A DNA stretch of 64,000 bases from JBBQYD01 sp942493075 (GTDB lineage Bacteria > Verrucomicrobiota > Verrucomicrobiia > Limisphaerales > UBA8199), in the NCBI GenBank assembly GCA_942493075.1, contig OW818681.1, positions 3,038,001-3,102,000 of the forward strand, read 5' to 3'. A model generated the notes under the pieces. That model did no database searches and was not told where the DNA came from. It saw only the letters and a list, made by a program, of their open reading frames with translations. This document shows, piece by piece, positions 27,300-34,399 of the stretch. Each line of letters opens with the position of its first letter. The stretch's first letter is position 1. The position numbers and the translations under genes are program-made.

Positions 27300-28544
27300 T
27301 CATGGTTTCTTCTCCAGACTGCGGGTAATAAGGCTGGGTTGTTGCGGGCGCTGCCAGCGCCATATCACGAGAACGGTCAACAACAAGAGCAACCCCGCCA
27401 CAAGCAGGCCTAGAAACAACACGCGCTTGCTCCCGGTCGGTTTGGGTTCAGGCACAGCGGCGACGACGACGCTTCCTGATGGGGTGCCGATGATAGCTCC
27501 GTCTTGTTGAGTAACCGCACCATCGGTGGTCTCCAGTTTTGGCTCTGGAACCGGAATGGCGCCTGTAACACCGGGTCCGTTCGTGGGAATGGCAGGAGCA
27601 CGAGCCGGTGAAGGGGTTGTAGCCTGCGCTGCATTCGAAGAGACATTAGGCAAAGTGACAGTTGGCGGGGGCGACGGAGCGTTCTTCGGCTCCGGGGATG
27701 CTGGCGAAGAAACCGATGCGTCTGAGTTGGTGCTCGGCACCTCCTTTGGCGCGGAGGGCGGTTGTTTCACCGTTTTACCCGAGAGGATAAGCGAAGGCAG
27801 CACCCGCTGGGGTGGCGGATTTGTAGGAGGGGCTGCGATTGCTGGTTCTTGTGGCTTGGGAGCAGCAGCCACCTTGGGAAGGGGCGGCAGTTCCACCGGG
27901 AACGGGGCAGGGGACGCAGAGTAGTGGCTCCATATGCCTGACTTCCCACGCAGCACCACCACAATTGGCTTTTGCTGCTCTCTCAACTCGCCTTGCCATT
28001 GCTCAAGGATCGCATTGATGGATTCGTTAAAGGGGGTTCCTTGGACCGGCGTCTCCCCGCTTGTGATGAGCACCACGGTGAGTAATTCAGCGTTTTGCAG
28101 GACGCGATCCAAGGCCAGTTGTACTTGGCCGAAATCGGCTTTCCGTTCATATGAGCGGCTGGCGGCAAAACGCAAAATCTGATTGCGAACGGTCGCCTGT
28201 TGGTTGGTTGTCCATTTCTGCAAGGGGAACTCACCAGTCACTAGAGCCGAGTTAAACGTCCATACCCCCAAGCTGTCTCCGTTCCGCATCTGCTGGCCGA
28301 GACTACCCTCGAACAGGTTGGAGAGGGTAGAGACTGTGCCAGGGAGCCTCGGCTTCATGGTCCGTGAGGTGTCCAGAATAAGCAGGTAACGATTGCTCGA
28401 CAGGCTCTGCGGTGCTGGCGTTTGGGCATGAGCGCATTGAAGCGCCAGTGCCATGAGAAACCCGAGCGCCAGATAAATGGCAGTGATCCGGGCGGCAAAG
28501 AATTGAAAATTGGATGGTGTAATGCTCACGTCTGGGTTAGTCAC
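27300..28544 (-). CDS. VWA-like domain protein with Pro-rich linker and C-terminal anchor
   Basis: 414 aa. A signal segment (about 17-40, ending CAHAQ) precedes a von Willebrand factor A-like domain (about 50-215) with NRYLLILDTSRTM carrying a MIDAS-like D58-x-S60-x-T62, and LTVVLITSGETPVQG as the later strand. Residues 225-360 are Pro/Ala/Thr-rich, low complexity and probably extended. A single membrane helix (VLFLGLLVAGLLLLLTVLVI) and a short basic tail end the protein. It is a likely surface or periplasmic adhesion/assembly factor. It overlaps the NYN gene by 8 bp and is downstream in the same operon. Confidence 0.82.
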   Translation of the reverse strand: MTNPDVSITPSNFQFFAARITAIYLALGFLMALALQCAHAQTPAPQSLSSNRYLLILDTSRTMKPRLPGTVSTLSNLFEGSLGQQMRNGDSLGVWTFNSALVTGEFPLQKWTTNQQATVRNQILRFAASRSYERKADFGQVQLALDRVLQNAELLTVVLITSGETPVQGTPFNESINAILEQWQGELREQQKPIVVVLRGKSGIWSHYSASPAPFPVELPPLPKVAAAPKPQEPAIAAPPTNPPPQRVLPSLILSGKTVKQPPSAPKEVPSTNSDASVSSPASPEPKNAPSPPPTVTLPNVSSNAAQATTPSPARAPAIPTNGPGVTGAIPVPEPKLETTDGAVTQQDGAIIGTPSGSVVVAAVPEPKPTGSKRVLFLGLLVAGLLLLLTVLVIWRWQRPQQPSLITRSLEKKP

Positions 28545-29022
28545 GTCTGCGCGTGAATCGATGCTGTTCCCTCCGGTTGTGCTGCTTCAAATCATCCTGC
28601 AACTCGGCCATGGTGTTTTCGACCATGATGATGAAGTTTCGGCAATTGGCAGCCATGCCTCCAACAGAGTAAACGGTCTCTCGTTCCGCGACATCGTTGG
28701 TGACTATGAGCACATCCCCGTAAGGCTGGTACAGATGTGCTGTCCGTTCGATCAGGTCGTCGGCGGTTTTGCCGTCCATCGAATAGATTACTTCAACTTG
28801 CGATTTGGGTTTGGGTGTTCCTGGCAGAACCGTCCGGCGTGAACCCTGGCCGTCAAAAAAAATGGTGATCGGCGTCCCAGACGAATCCTGGTAATGGTTC
28901 AGGCACTGGATCAACGCTTCGCGGGCAGCCTCGGAGTGGCGCGGGGCACCCGGAGCCAATTCTGCCCAATCATGCAGCAGGCTGTAACCATCTACCAGGA
29001 TGCGGACCAATGCCATACTCAT
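28537..29022 (-). CDS. YacP-like NYN-domain ribonuclease
   Basis: 161-aa NYN (PIN-like) nuclease fold. Conserved acidic residues are Asp11 in RILVDGYSLLHDW, the DD in KTADDLIERTAH and the Asp in DVLIVTNDVAERE; GTPITIFFDGQGSRR is the second strand motif. This is the YacP/Rae1 group, known in Bacillus as a ribosome-associated mRNA endonuclease. The C-terminus is highly basic (HNRREQHRFTRRRD), suiting RNA or ribosome binding. It overlaps the downstream VWA gene by 8 bp. Confidence 0.85.
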   Translation of the reverse strand: MSMALVRILVDGYSLLHDWAELAPGAPRHSEAAREALIQCLNHYQDSSGTPITIFFDGQGSRRTVLPGTPKPKSQVEVIYSMDGKTADDLIERTAHLYQPYGDVLIVTNDVAERETVYSVGGMAANCRNFIIMVENTMAELQDDLKQHNRREQHRFTRRRD

Positions 29023-29094
29023 ACGTTAACCTGAACCGGCCAGGATTGAAACTAGGGAAAACGTTACGAGGAGGCTTCAGAAAGGGCCGTCCGG

Positions 29095-30120
29095 TTACGT
29101 CTCAACATCGCCGTGAGCCAAAGCAGCAACCTCGTGATTGGGCTCAAGCTTCAGTGGACGGTCATGTTCGAGCATTGTTCGGCAGATGGATTCCAGCTCT
29201 GCCTTGGTGCTCATTCGCCTGACATTAAAAAGGAACGCACCGTCATCCACACCCGCGCCGAGGAAGTTCAGGTGCTTCTTCACCCGTTGTATGTGGGTTT
29301 TCTCGGTGAATTCGGGGCACCACAAGGCTTCAAATAGCTTCAGAATGTACTGGGAAACTTCGCGGCCTGTCGGATATCGAACCGTCTGCCCGGAATGAAA
29401 CTGCCGGAACTGCTGAAAGATCCACGGATTTCGTATCGCAGCGCGGCCAATCATCAAGCCTGCGGCACCCGTTTGGTTCAGCACCTGCTCGCCCTTTTCC
29501 GCCGATGAGATCTCCCCGTTGGCAAGCACAGGGCAGGGCAGGGCACGCACCGCGTCCGCAATCCGGTCGTAATGGACAGGAGCATGATACTTCTCCTGCA
29601 CCGTGCGACCGTGTACGGTCACCAGATCGAGCGAGTGGCGCCCCAGAATGCGCAGAAGCTCAGGGAACGGTTTTTCATCCTCAAACCCGATCCGGGTTTT
29701 CACGCTGAAGGGGACAGTGATGGCTTCGCGCAACGTGCCGACAATCCTGTCAACGAGTGGCAGGTCGCGCAGCAATCCGCCGCCGGCGCACTTCCGGTAA
29801 ACGATCGGGGCAGGGCACCCCAGGTTCAGATCGATGCCAGCCACCGGGTGTTGCTGCAATTCTTTCGCGCTGCGCACGAGTGCCGGAATGTCATTTCCGA
29901 TTAACTGCGCGATGACCGGCCGGCCGGTTGTGTTCTGCGTGACGGATTGCAGTATGTATTTGTTGAGATGCGATCCCGGGTAAACCCGGAAGTACTCGGT
30001 GAAATAGACATCCGCGCCGCCATACTCTTTGATCACGTTCCAGAAAGCCAGATCCGTGACGTCCTGCATAGGCGCCAGTGCGAGTGTTGGATTGGTGGTC
30101 GTGGGCTTGAGATTGTCCAC
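29095..30120 (-). CDS. dus: tRNA-dihydrouridine synthase
   Basis: 341-aa flavoprotein that reduces uridine to dihydrouridine in tRNA. The FMN-binding TIM barrel begins LALAPMQDVTDLAFWNVIKE. IDLNLGCPAPIVYRKCAGGG contains the catalytic Cys region, followed by VPFSVKTRIGFED, LVTVHGRTVQEKYHAPVHYD and GLMIGRAAIRNPWIFQQF, all diagnostic for Dus. The exact subclass (A, B or C) is not assigned. It heads a same-strand run with the NYN and VWA genes, so RNA-related genes cluster here. Confidence 0.94.
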   Translation of the reverse strand: MDNLKPTTTNPTLALAPMQDVTDLAFWNVIKEYGGADVYFTEYFRVYPGSHLNKYILQSVTQNTTGRPVIAQLIGNDIPALVRSAKELQQHPVAGIDLNLGCPAPIVYRKCAGGGLLRDLPLVDRIVGTLREAITVPFSVKTRIGFEDEKPFPELLRILGRHSLDLVTVHGRTVQEKYHAPVHYDRIADAVRALPCPVLANGEISSAEKGEQVLNQTGAAGLMIGRAAIRNPWIFQQFRQFHSGQTVRYPTGREVSQYILKLFEALWCPEFTEKTHIQRVKKHLNFLGAGVDDGAFLFNVRRMSTKAELESICRTMLEHDRPLKLEPNHEVAALAHGDVET

Positions 30121-30568
30121 GCCTTCAAGTTACCACAGGAAGTTCCTGCCAGAAAGGCTGAACGTTAGCCTCCACCTATTTTAGGAATCCCTGTCTTGAG
30201 TCGGCTTAACTGGAGAAGTTTGTATTGCCGGTGAATTGGCGACTTCCGGCGCTGTTCGTCCAGTCAAATGTGCTGCCCAACTTCGCTCGGAAATCGGTTC
30301 AATAGGGCGGTTAGGACATGTTGAAGTCATGCTCGGCCTCCATACTTCAGTGCTCACCCCGGTCGGAGTAGACCGCGGGGCTGAGGAGTAATGTTCAGAG
30401 GAAGTGAATCGACTAGACGGTCTCGGGTCTCGCGAGGTGCTCTTTGTTTGGTGGCCAGCTACAGCCATGTCAGGGCGAAGGTTAAGTATTGCTAAGTAAC
30501 CACACTCTGCGAGAATTGGGATCAGCAAATACTCCACCCAAAACTGAAGCGAAAACAAGGAATCTTAT
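30121..30568 (+). other. 448-bp intergenic region
   Basis: Between the dus gene (minus) and the SHOCT lipoprotein gene (plus). A 125-codon minus-strand frame crosses most of it but its product is Ser/Pro/Thr-rich with no domain or ribosome-binding support, so it is not called. AAGGA at about 30556 is the ribosome-binding site of the next gene. Confidence 0.4.
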
Positions 30569-31033
30569 ATGAGAAGGATCAGAAGCATACTGGCATGGTC
30601 GGTGATAGTGATTGTCGCCGCTGGATGCGCCACTGCCAACAAGATCTCCAAAGTCAAAATTGGCATGACTCGAGCGGAGGTGATTTCCAACATTGGTAAA
30701 CCTGCCAGTGTTAGCGCCAAAGGCAAAATGGAGTATTTGAATTATTCGCTTTCGGAAACAGGTGATCACGCGTTGTACGGTATCACGACTCCTTACTATG
30801 TCAGACTCATCGATGGGCGCGTGGAATCTTATGGGCGGTTGGGTGACTTCGACAGCACCAAGACACCCAGCATTCGAGTGGAATCCGATCAACGGATTCA
30901 ACAGGACATTCGCACCAATGATTCTGAAGACCTTTACACCGAGTTGACAAAACTCAAGGAGCTTAAATCAAATGGGACCCTAACCGATAGTGAGTACGAG
31001 GAGCAGAAAAAGAAACTGCTGGAGAAGTATTGA
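30569..31033 (+). CDS. BamE/SmpA-like lipoprotein with C-terminal SHOCT domain
   Basis: 154 aa. The lipobox is ILAWSVIVIVAAGC, with lipidation at Cys20. The next part, KISKVKIGMTRAEVISNIGK, is the SmpA/OmlA (BamE-like) opening with its GMTRAEV motif, followed by beta strands to about 90. The last 30 residues (LTKLKELKSNGTLTDSEYEE then QKKKLLEKY) are a SHOCT domain, a short helical oligomerisation module. This combination is common in bacterial envelope proteins of unknown role. AAGGA upstream supports the ATG. Confidence 0.83.
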   Translation: MRRIRSILAWSVIVIVAAGCATANKISKVKIGMTRAEVISNIGKPASVSAKGKMEYLNYSLSETGDHALYGITTPYYVRLIDGRVESYGRLGDFDSTKTPSIRVESDQRIQQDIRTNDSEDLYTELTKLKELKSNGTLTDSEYEEQKKKLLEKY

Positions 31034-31115
31034 GCCTAGCTGGAACTGGTCACCGATCCGCGTAAGGCCGATGAATACCACACATTGACGAGTTTCCTCG
31101 CTGCTCCCCCATCCG

Positions 31116-31979
31116 ATGTCGGAACAGCAGATTGCACTAAGGATGACAAACACAAGGGACGACACTAGAGCGAAGATGAGGCCGGAGTTCCTGGAGCACG
31201 GAGTGACTGTTATCAGTCTCTTTGGAAAGCAGATCCTAAGCACGCAGGGGAATCTCTTTGAGATGATCAAGGCAATGGGAGAGGCTTTTGTTGTTGATAC
31301 GCACATTGACTGGGAAGGACTATCGGCAAAAGAAGAGCATGCTAACAAGGCGTTCATCATTGGGACAACACTTGATAAAGAGCGTTCCCACCGGCTGAGC
31401 TTGTTTGAGAACCAGGAAGGACCAAAGGTTAGGCACAACGTTTTCTTCTTCGGGATGAGAAGTCAGGCACGGCAAGATATTCCTATAGGTGGTCTCGCCC
31501 CAGCGCTTTGGATCGAGCGGTTGGACAAATATTGCCTAACGGTAAGAGACCGTGACAAGATTCTGAAAGGCGATAACTGTGGTGTCCGCTTCGACTATTC
31601 CTGGAGCATCAATGAGGAAAAGAAGAAACTGCTTCGCATCTTGGGCGTAGAAGACATTTCGCATCTGGAGCGCGAGACCCATCAGACCCGCTCTTCGAAG
31701 CACACGGCTTTTCTAGATCGAATCCGTTGCGAACAACCCAAATGCTTCAAAGACTTCATAAAGAGCATTGAAGTAGCACGCTACGCCTATGCTGACCTAC
31801 TGCTTAACAGAAAAAATGCTCGTAATCTATTTGGTGCTAACCACAACCCAAATGTTTTTGGCGACTGCGAGTTAATTCAGAACGCTCTTTTTTGGAATGC
31901 TCAGATCCTTAGCAACGACAATGGTGTTCGATATATGGCCAACCGTTGCGGTGTCAGATTTCCGATCAGGCCGTTGTAG
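31116..31979 (+). CDS. Hypothetical protein with PIN-like C-terminus
   Basis: 287-aa soluble protein, not recognised as a named family. The C-terminus reads FGDCELIQNALFWNAQILSN then DNGVRYMANRCGV, with Asp250 and the SND at 266-268. The spacing (acidic residue, Ala-rich helix, hydrophobic strand, ND) is that of the second half of PIN nuclease domains; a possible first strand is VTVISLFGKQIL near residue 30. The middle is charged (NEEKKKLLRILGVEDISHLE). The DNA looks less GC-rich than the flanks, suggesting transfer. No antitoxin-like small ORF is directly upstream. Confidence 0.6.
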   Translation: MSEQQIALRMTNTRDDTRAKMRPEFLEHGVTVISLFGKQILSTQGNLFEMIKAMGEAFVVDTHIDWEGLSAKEEHANKAFIIGTTLDKERSHRLSLFENQEGPKVRHNVFFFGMRSQARQDIPIGGLAPALWIERLDKYCLTVRDRDKILKGDNCGVRFDYSWSINEEKKKLLRILGVEDISHLERETHQTRSSKHTAFLDRIRCEQPKCFKDFIKSIEVARYAYADLLLNRKNARNLFGANHNPNVFGDCELIQNALFWNAQILSNDNGVRYMANRCGVRFPIRPL

Positions 31980-32411
31980 GAAGCCCGGGGGCTTTCTATT
32001 TCGAAGAATGTCCGACAACTTCTCGGGTAGTGCACGGTACCAGTAGCTTTCGCCGATGACCGGGAGTATGTGTAGCCTGCTCCGCCTCGGCACCGATGAG
32101 TCAGTAATGGTCGATTACGGAGTGCCGTTCAATACTACATGATAAATTATGACACCAGTTCACCAAACTAGACGCGGTTTCCCGGATGGAAACTGTATGG
32201 CAGCCTGTTGCGCAACAATCTTGGATAGGCCATTGGAGGAGATTGACGTTGACGTGGCAAGCTGTGGAAGCTCGATGAAGCAGCTGCTCGACAAAATTGA
32301 GGAGAAGGCCAAGTGCAAGATATACGGGTTCCCGCATGAGGCGATTGTTGATCGGGTGGTGAAATCTACGGAGCGCTTCTGCATTGTGGGTGTTTGCGCC
32401 TCAGTTTTCAA

Positions 32412-32427
32412 CAACGACCCAAACCAT
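32412..32427 (+). repeat. 16-bp target-site duplication, left copy
   Basis: caacgacccaaaccat, identical to 33818-33833. It abuts the TGT end of the IS and lies in codons of the interrupted peptidase gene. Confidence 0.88.
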
Positions 32428-32480
32428 TGTCGGCGCGAGTTCAAAAGGAGACTTTTGCGCGGGTTCAAAAGGAGACAGTT

Positions 32481-33668
32481 TCAAAGCGAGTAGTTTCCGA
32501 GGATTTCCGGCCAGGTATTGAGGGGTGGTTTTGGGGGTTCTGTGACCGCCCAGAACTGTCTGAGCGGATGATAGATGAGGGAGATTGAGGATCGTTTAGT
32601 GGGAGCGATGTGCCAGCTTTGGCCAAGAAAGTCGATCTGGTTGTCAGAGTTGACTCGTCGTTTCAGATGGAGCGCCAGATGAAGGTCCAGGAGGGTTGCA
32701 GGCGGACAGGGACGTGTGACGGTGCGCTTTTCTGCTCGGGCCTTTTCCCAGGCCGCATTCGGGCTGAGAGCGGTGGTGCGGCAAACGGTGGCGTTCTGGC
32801 GTTGAACCTCTCGGTCGAGCACGATCTGTGCGGTGACGTAGCTGCTGACTTTTTCATAGGCCAGGATGGCCACCAGGCGTTTTTGCAGAGTGCCAAAGCG
32901 ACGTTCGATTTTGCCTTTGGCCTGTGGGCTGGGAGCGACCAGATGGGTCACTCCCAGAGCGGAGAAGGCCCGTTGAAACTCCGAACAGGGATCACGGTCA
33001 TCGGCCATGGAGTCATGGCCAAAGAGGCTCAGGCCGTCGGTGTACACAACCATCGGCAGAGAGTGCCGGAGAAAGAGGCGGCGAAAATGCTCGAAATGAT
33101 TCCAAGTGGTGTCGGTGGGAACAAAGACCGCGCCCAGCAGTTTGCGGGAATGATCATCGACGGTCAGAAGCAGAGTTTGCTTTTCGTTAGCGGGCCACCA
33201 CTGGTGGATGGAGGAATCGTGCTGCCAGAGTTCATCAATGCGTGAGCGTTCCCAGCGGCGTCGGGCTTTGGGACGAGGTTCAGGCTGACAAATAAGGTGT
33301 GGAAAGTGAGTTCTGGCAAAGGCGGCCACCGATTCTCGATGGCGCTTGAAACCCAGGCGGCTTTCCAGTTCGTCGGCCACCAGTTGGAAGTTGGGCGGCT
33401 TTTGAAGGGGAATGAATTCCTTGAGGAAGGTTATGGCGGCTGGTGGCCAGGCTGGCCAATGGTCGCCGCCCGAGAGCTGGGCGGCGAATTGGGAGCGTGC
33501 TTTAAGGAAGCGGGTGCGGAGCCGGTAAAGGTGGGCGCGGCTGATCAGGAGGTAATGGGAGGCCTCTGTGGCGTCAATACGCCCCCGATTGAACTGCTGA
33601 AGGATTTGCCGGACAAACGGATTGGTCAGGCGTTTAGCGATTTGCTTCTTTTGATATGATAAGTCAAT
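32481..33668 (-). CDS. DDE transposase of the 1390-bp IS
   Basis: About 395 aa if begun at the ATT at 33668; the first GTG in frame is at 33380, and it would remove the N-terminal DNA-binding part. The upstream in-frame sequence is clearly transposase: KRLTNPFVRQILQQFNRGRI and ATEASHYLLISRAHLYRLR form a helix-turn-helix. The catalytic core has Asp in ELWQHDSSIHQWWP, LLLTVDDHSRKLLGAVF, the second Asp in MVVYTDGLSLFG and the Glu in SPQAKGKIERRFGTLQKR. No ATG, GTG or TTG occurs between the HTH start and 33380, so initiation is unusual or the 5' end has decayed. Confidence 0.82.
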   Translation of the reverse strand: MDLSYQKKQIAKRLTNPFVRQILQQFNRGRIDATEASHYLLISRAHLYRLRTRFLKARSQFAAQLSGGDHWPAWPPAAITFLKEFIPLQKPPNFQLVADELESRLGFKRHRESVAAFARTHFPHLICQPEPRPKARRRWERSRIDELWQHDSSIHQWWPANEKQTLLLTVDDHSRKLLGAVFVPTDTTWNHFEHFRRLFLRHSLPMVVYTDGLSLFGHDSMADDRDPCSEFQRAFSALGVTHLVAPSPQAKGKIERRFGTLQKRLVAILAYEKVSSYVTAQIVLDREVQRQNATVCRTTALSPNAAWEKARAEKRTVTRPCPPATLLDLHLALHLKRRVNSDNQIDFLGQSWHIAPTKRSSISLIYHPLRQFWAVTEPPKPPLNTWPEILGNYSL

Positions 33669-33676
33669 ACCACCGG

Positions 33677-33747
33677 TCTCTCTTGGTCGAGGGTTTTCGT
33701 CGGCCTTCGCTACGCTCAGGCCTTCTCAAACCCTCGACCAAGAGAGA
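33677..33747. repeat. Perfect 20-bp inverted repeat inside the IS
   Basis: TCTCTCTTGGTCGAGGGTTT at 33677-33696 pairs perfectly with 33728-33747. The 31-nt loop holds a further GGCCT/AGGCC stem. It lies between the transposase coding region and the right end of the IS, where it would sit in the 5' leader of the transposase mRNA or block read-through from outside. Confidence 0.8.
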
Positions 33748-33817
33748 TAAAGACCATGGGCCAAATCCCTGTCTCCTTTTGAACTCGCAGGTGTCTCCTT
33801 TTGTTCCCGCCCCAACA

Positions 33818-33833
33818 CAACGACCCAAACCAT
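33818..33833 (+). repeat. 16-bp target-site duplication, right copy
   Basis: caacgacccaaaccat, identical to 32412-32427, abutting the ACA end of the IS. The peptidase reading frame resumes directly after it. Confidence 0.88.
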
Positions 33834-34001
33834 CGAAACAGTATATGGCATAGCGTTGTATGTGAGATTGCGGACGATGGGAAGCTCTCTCTCGTGTTCA
33901 ACCCCGACCGAAACGACCAACGCAAAAGCTCGCTTCAACAGTTTGGGGCAGTCGGGCCTCTTTACATCGTAAAAAAGGGGCCTGTGCATTCCCCTGAATA
34001 A

Positions 34002-34399
34002 AGAACTTGAACAGGAATCCAACGGAGGAACTCCGGTTTTGTTCACGCCGTTTGAGCTTGAGAACTTTAAATTGTCACCTTAAAGACCTCATTGATCTCC
34101 CCTTCTCTATTGATTCGGTTTGGCACGTCGCAGGCGCGCCAAACCGCGCCGAATGAACAGAAGAGGGACTGTTCTTATTGCCTTTCCCCAGGGCGTCTCC
34201 CTTGGTTTGCGAGTGGCGGCCCTTCGGGCTGAAGTGGCCTCATGTGCTTCCGCGAACGCCGTGGATTCGGGTGCCCATTTCGGAGCAGGCGGCAGCCGAC
34301 CTCTGCCCTTCTTAATCCGCCGCTCTCGGTCTTCTCCCGCTTCTTGCGCTTTTTTTGTGCGGTTCTACTCTCCCGCACACATAACCTTAGTGAAGTCAG
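34002..34399 (+). other. 398-bp intergenic region with a small hairpin
   Basis: Between the split peptidase gene and the sigma-factor gene. A 9-bp inverted repeat CGGTTTGGC/GCCAAACCG (34116-34124 and 34138-34146, 13-nt loop) shares its core with the large hairpin at 53920. A plus-strand frame (34120-34407) crosses the rest, but its product is Arg/Ala/Ser-rich and looks non-coding. Confidence 0.4.

Larger units (their letters stand above)
32428..33817 (-). mobile_element. Insertion sequence (DDE, ISNCY/ISDol1- or IS481-like), 1390 bp
   Basis: The element begins TGTCGGCGCGAG and its other end, reverse-complemented, begins TGTTGGGGCGGG; 20 of the first 25 positions match. Each end carries two copies of the motif TTCAAAAGGAGAC (the outermost right one is degenerate), a tandem-end arrangement. 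It is flanked by the direct repeat caacgacccaaaccat (32412-32427 and 33818-33833), 16 bp, longer than usual for most IS families. It encodes one DDE transposase on the minus strand. Family assignment is uncertain. Confidence 0.88.
32149..34001 (+). pseudogene. C39-like cysteine peptidase gene split by an insertion sequence
   Basis: The 5' part is 32149-32427 (93 codons), the 3' part 33834-34001 (56 codons with stop). Precise removal of the IS plus one copy of its 16-bp target duplication joins them in frame into a 148-aa protein. The restored protein has Cys16 in RRGFPDGNCMAACCATIL, then LEEIDVD; His99 in NSIWHSVVCEI; and a KLSLVFNPDR segment with Asn116/Asp118. This Cys-His-Asn/Asp order and spacing resemble the C39/papain-like peptidases. 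As it stands the left part reads into the IS and ends after 114 codons, lacking the catalytic His. Confidence 0.75.

Noticed and set aside
30181..30558. 125-codon minus-strand frame in the dus/SHOCT intergenic region
   Set aside because: Ser/Pro/Thr-rich product, no ribosome-binding site and no homology recognised; kept only as a gap note.
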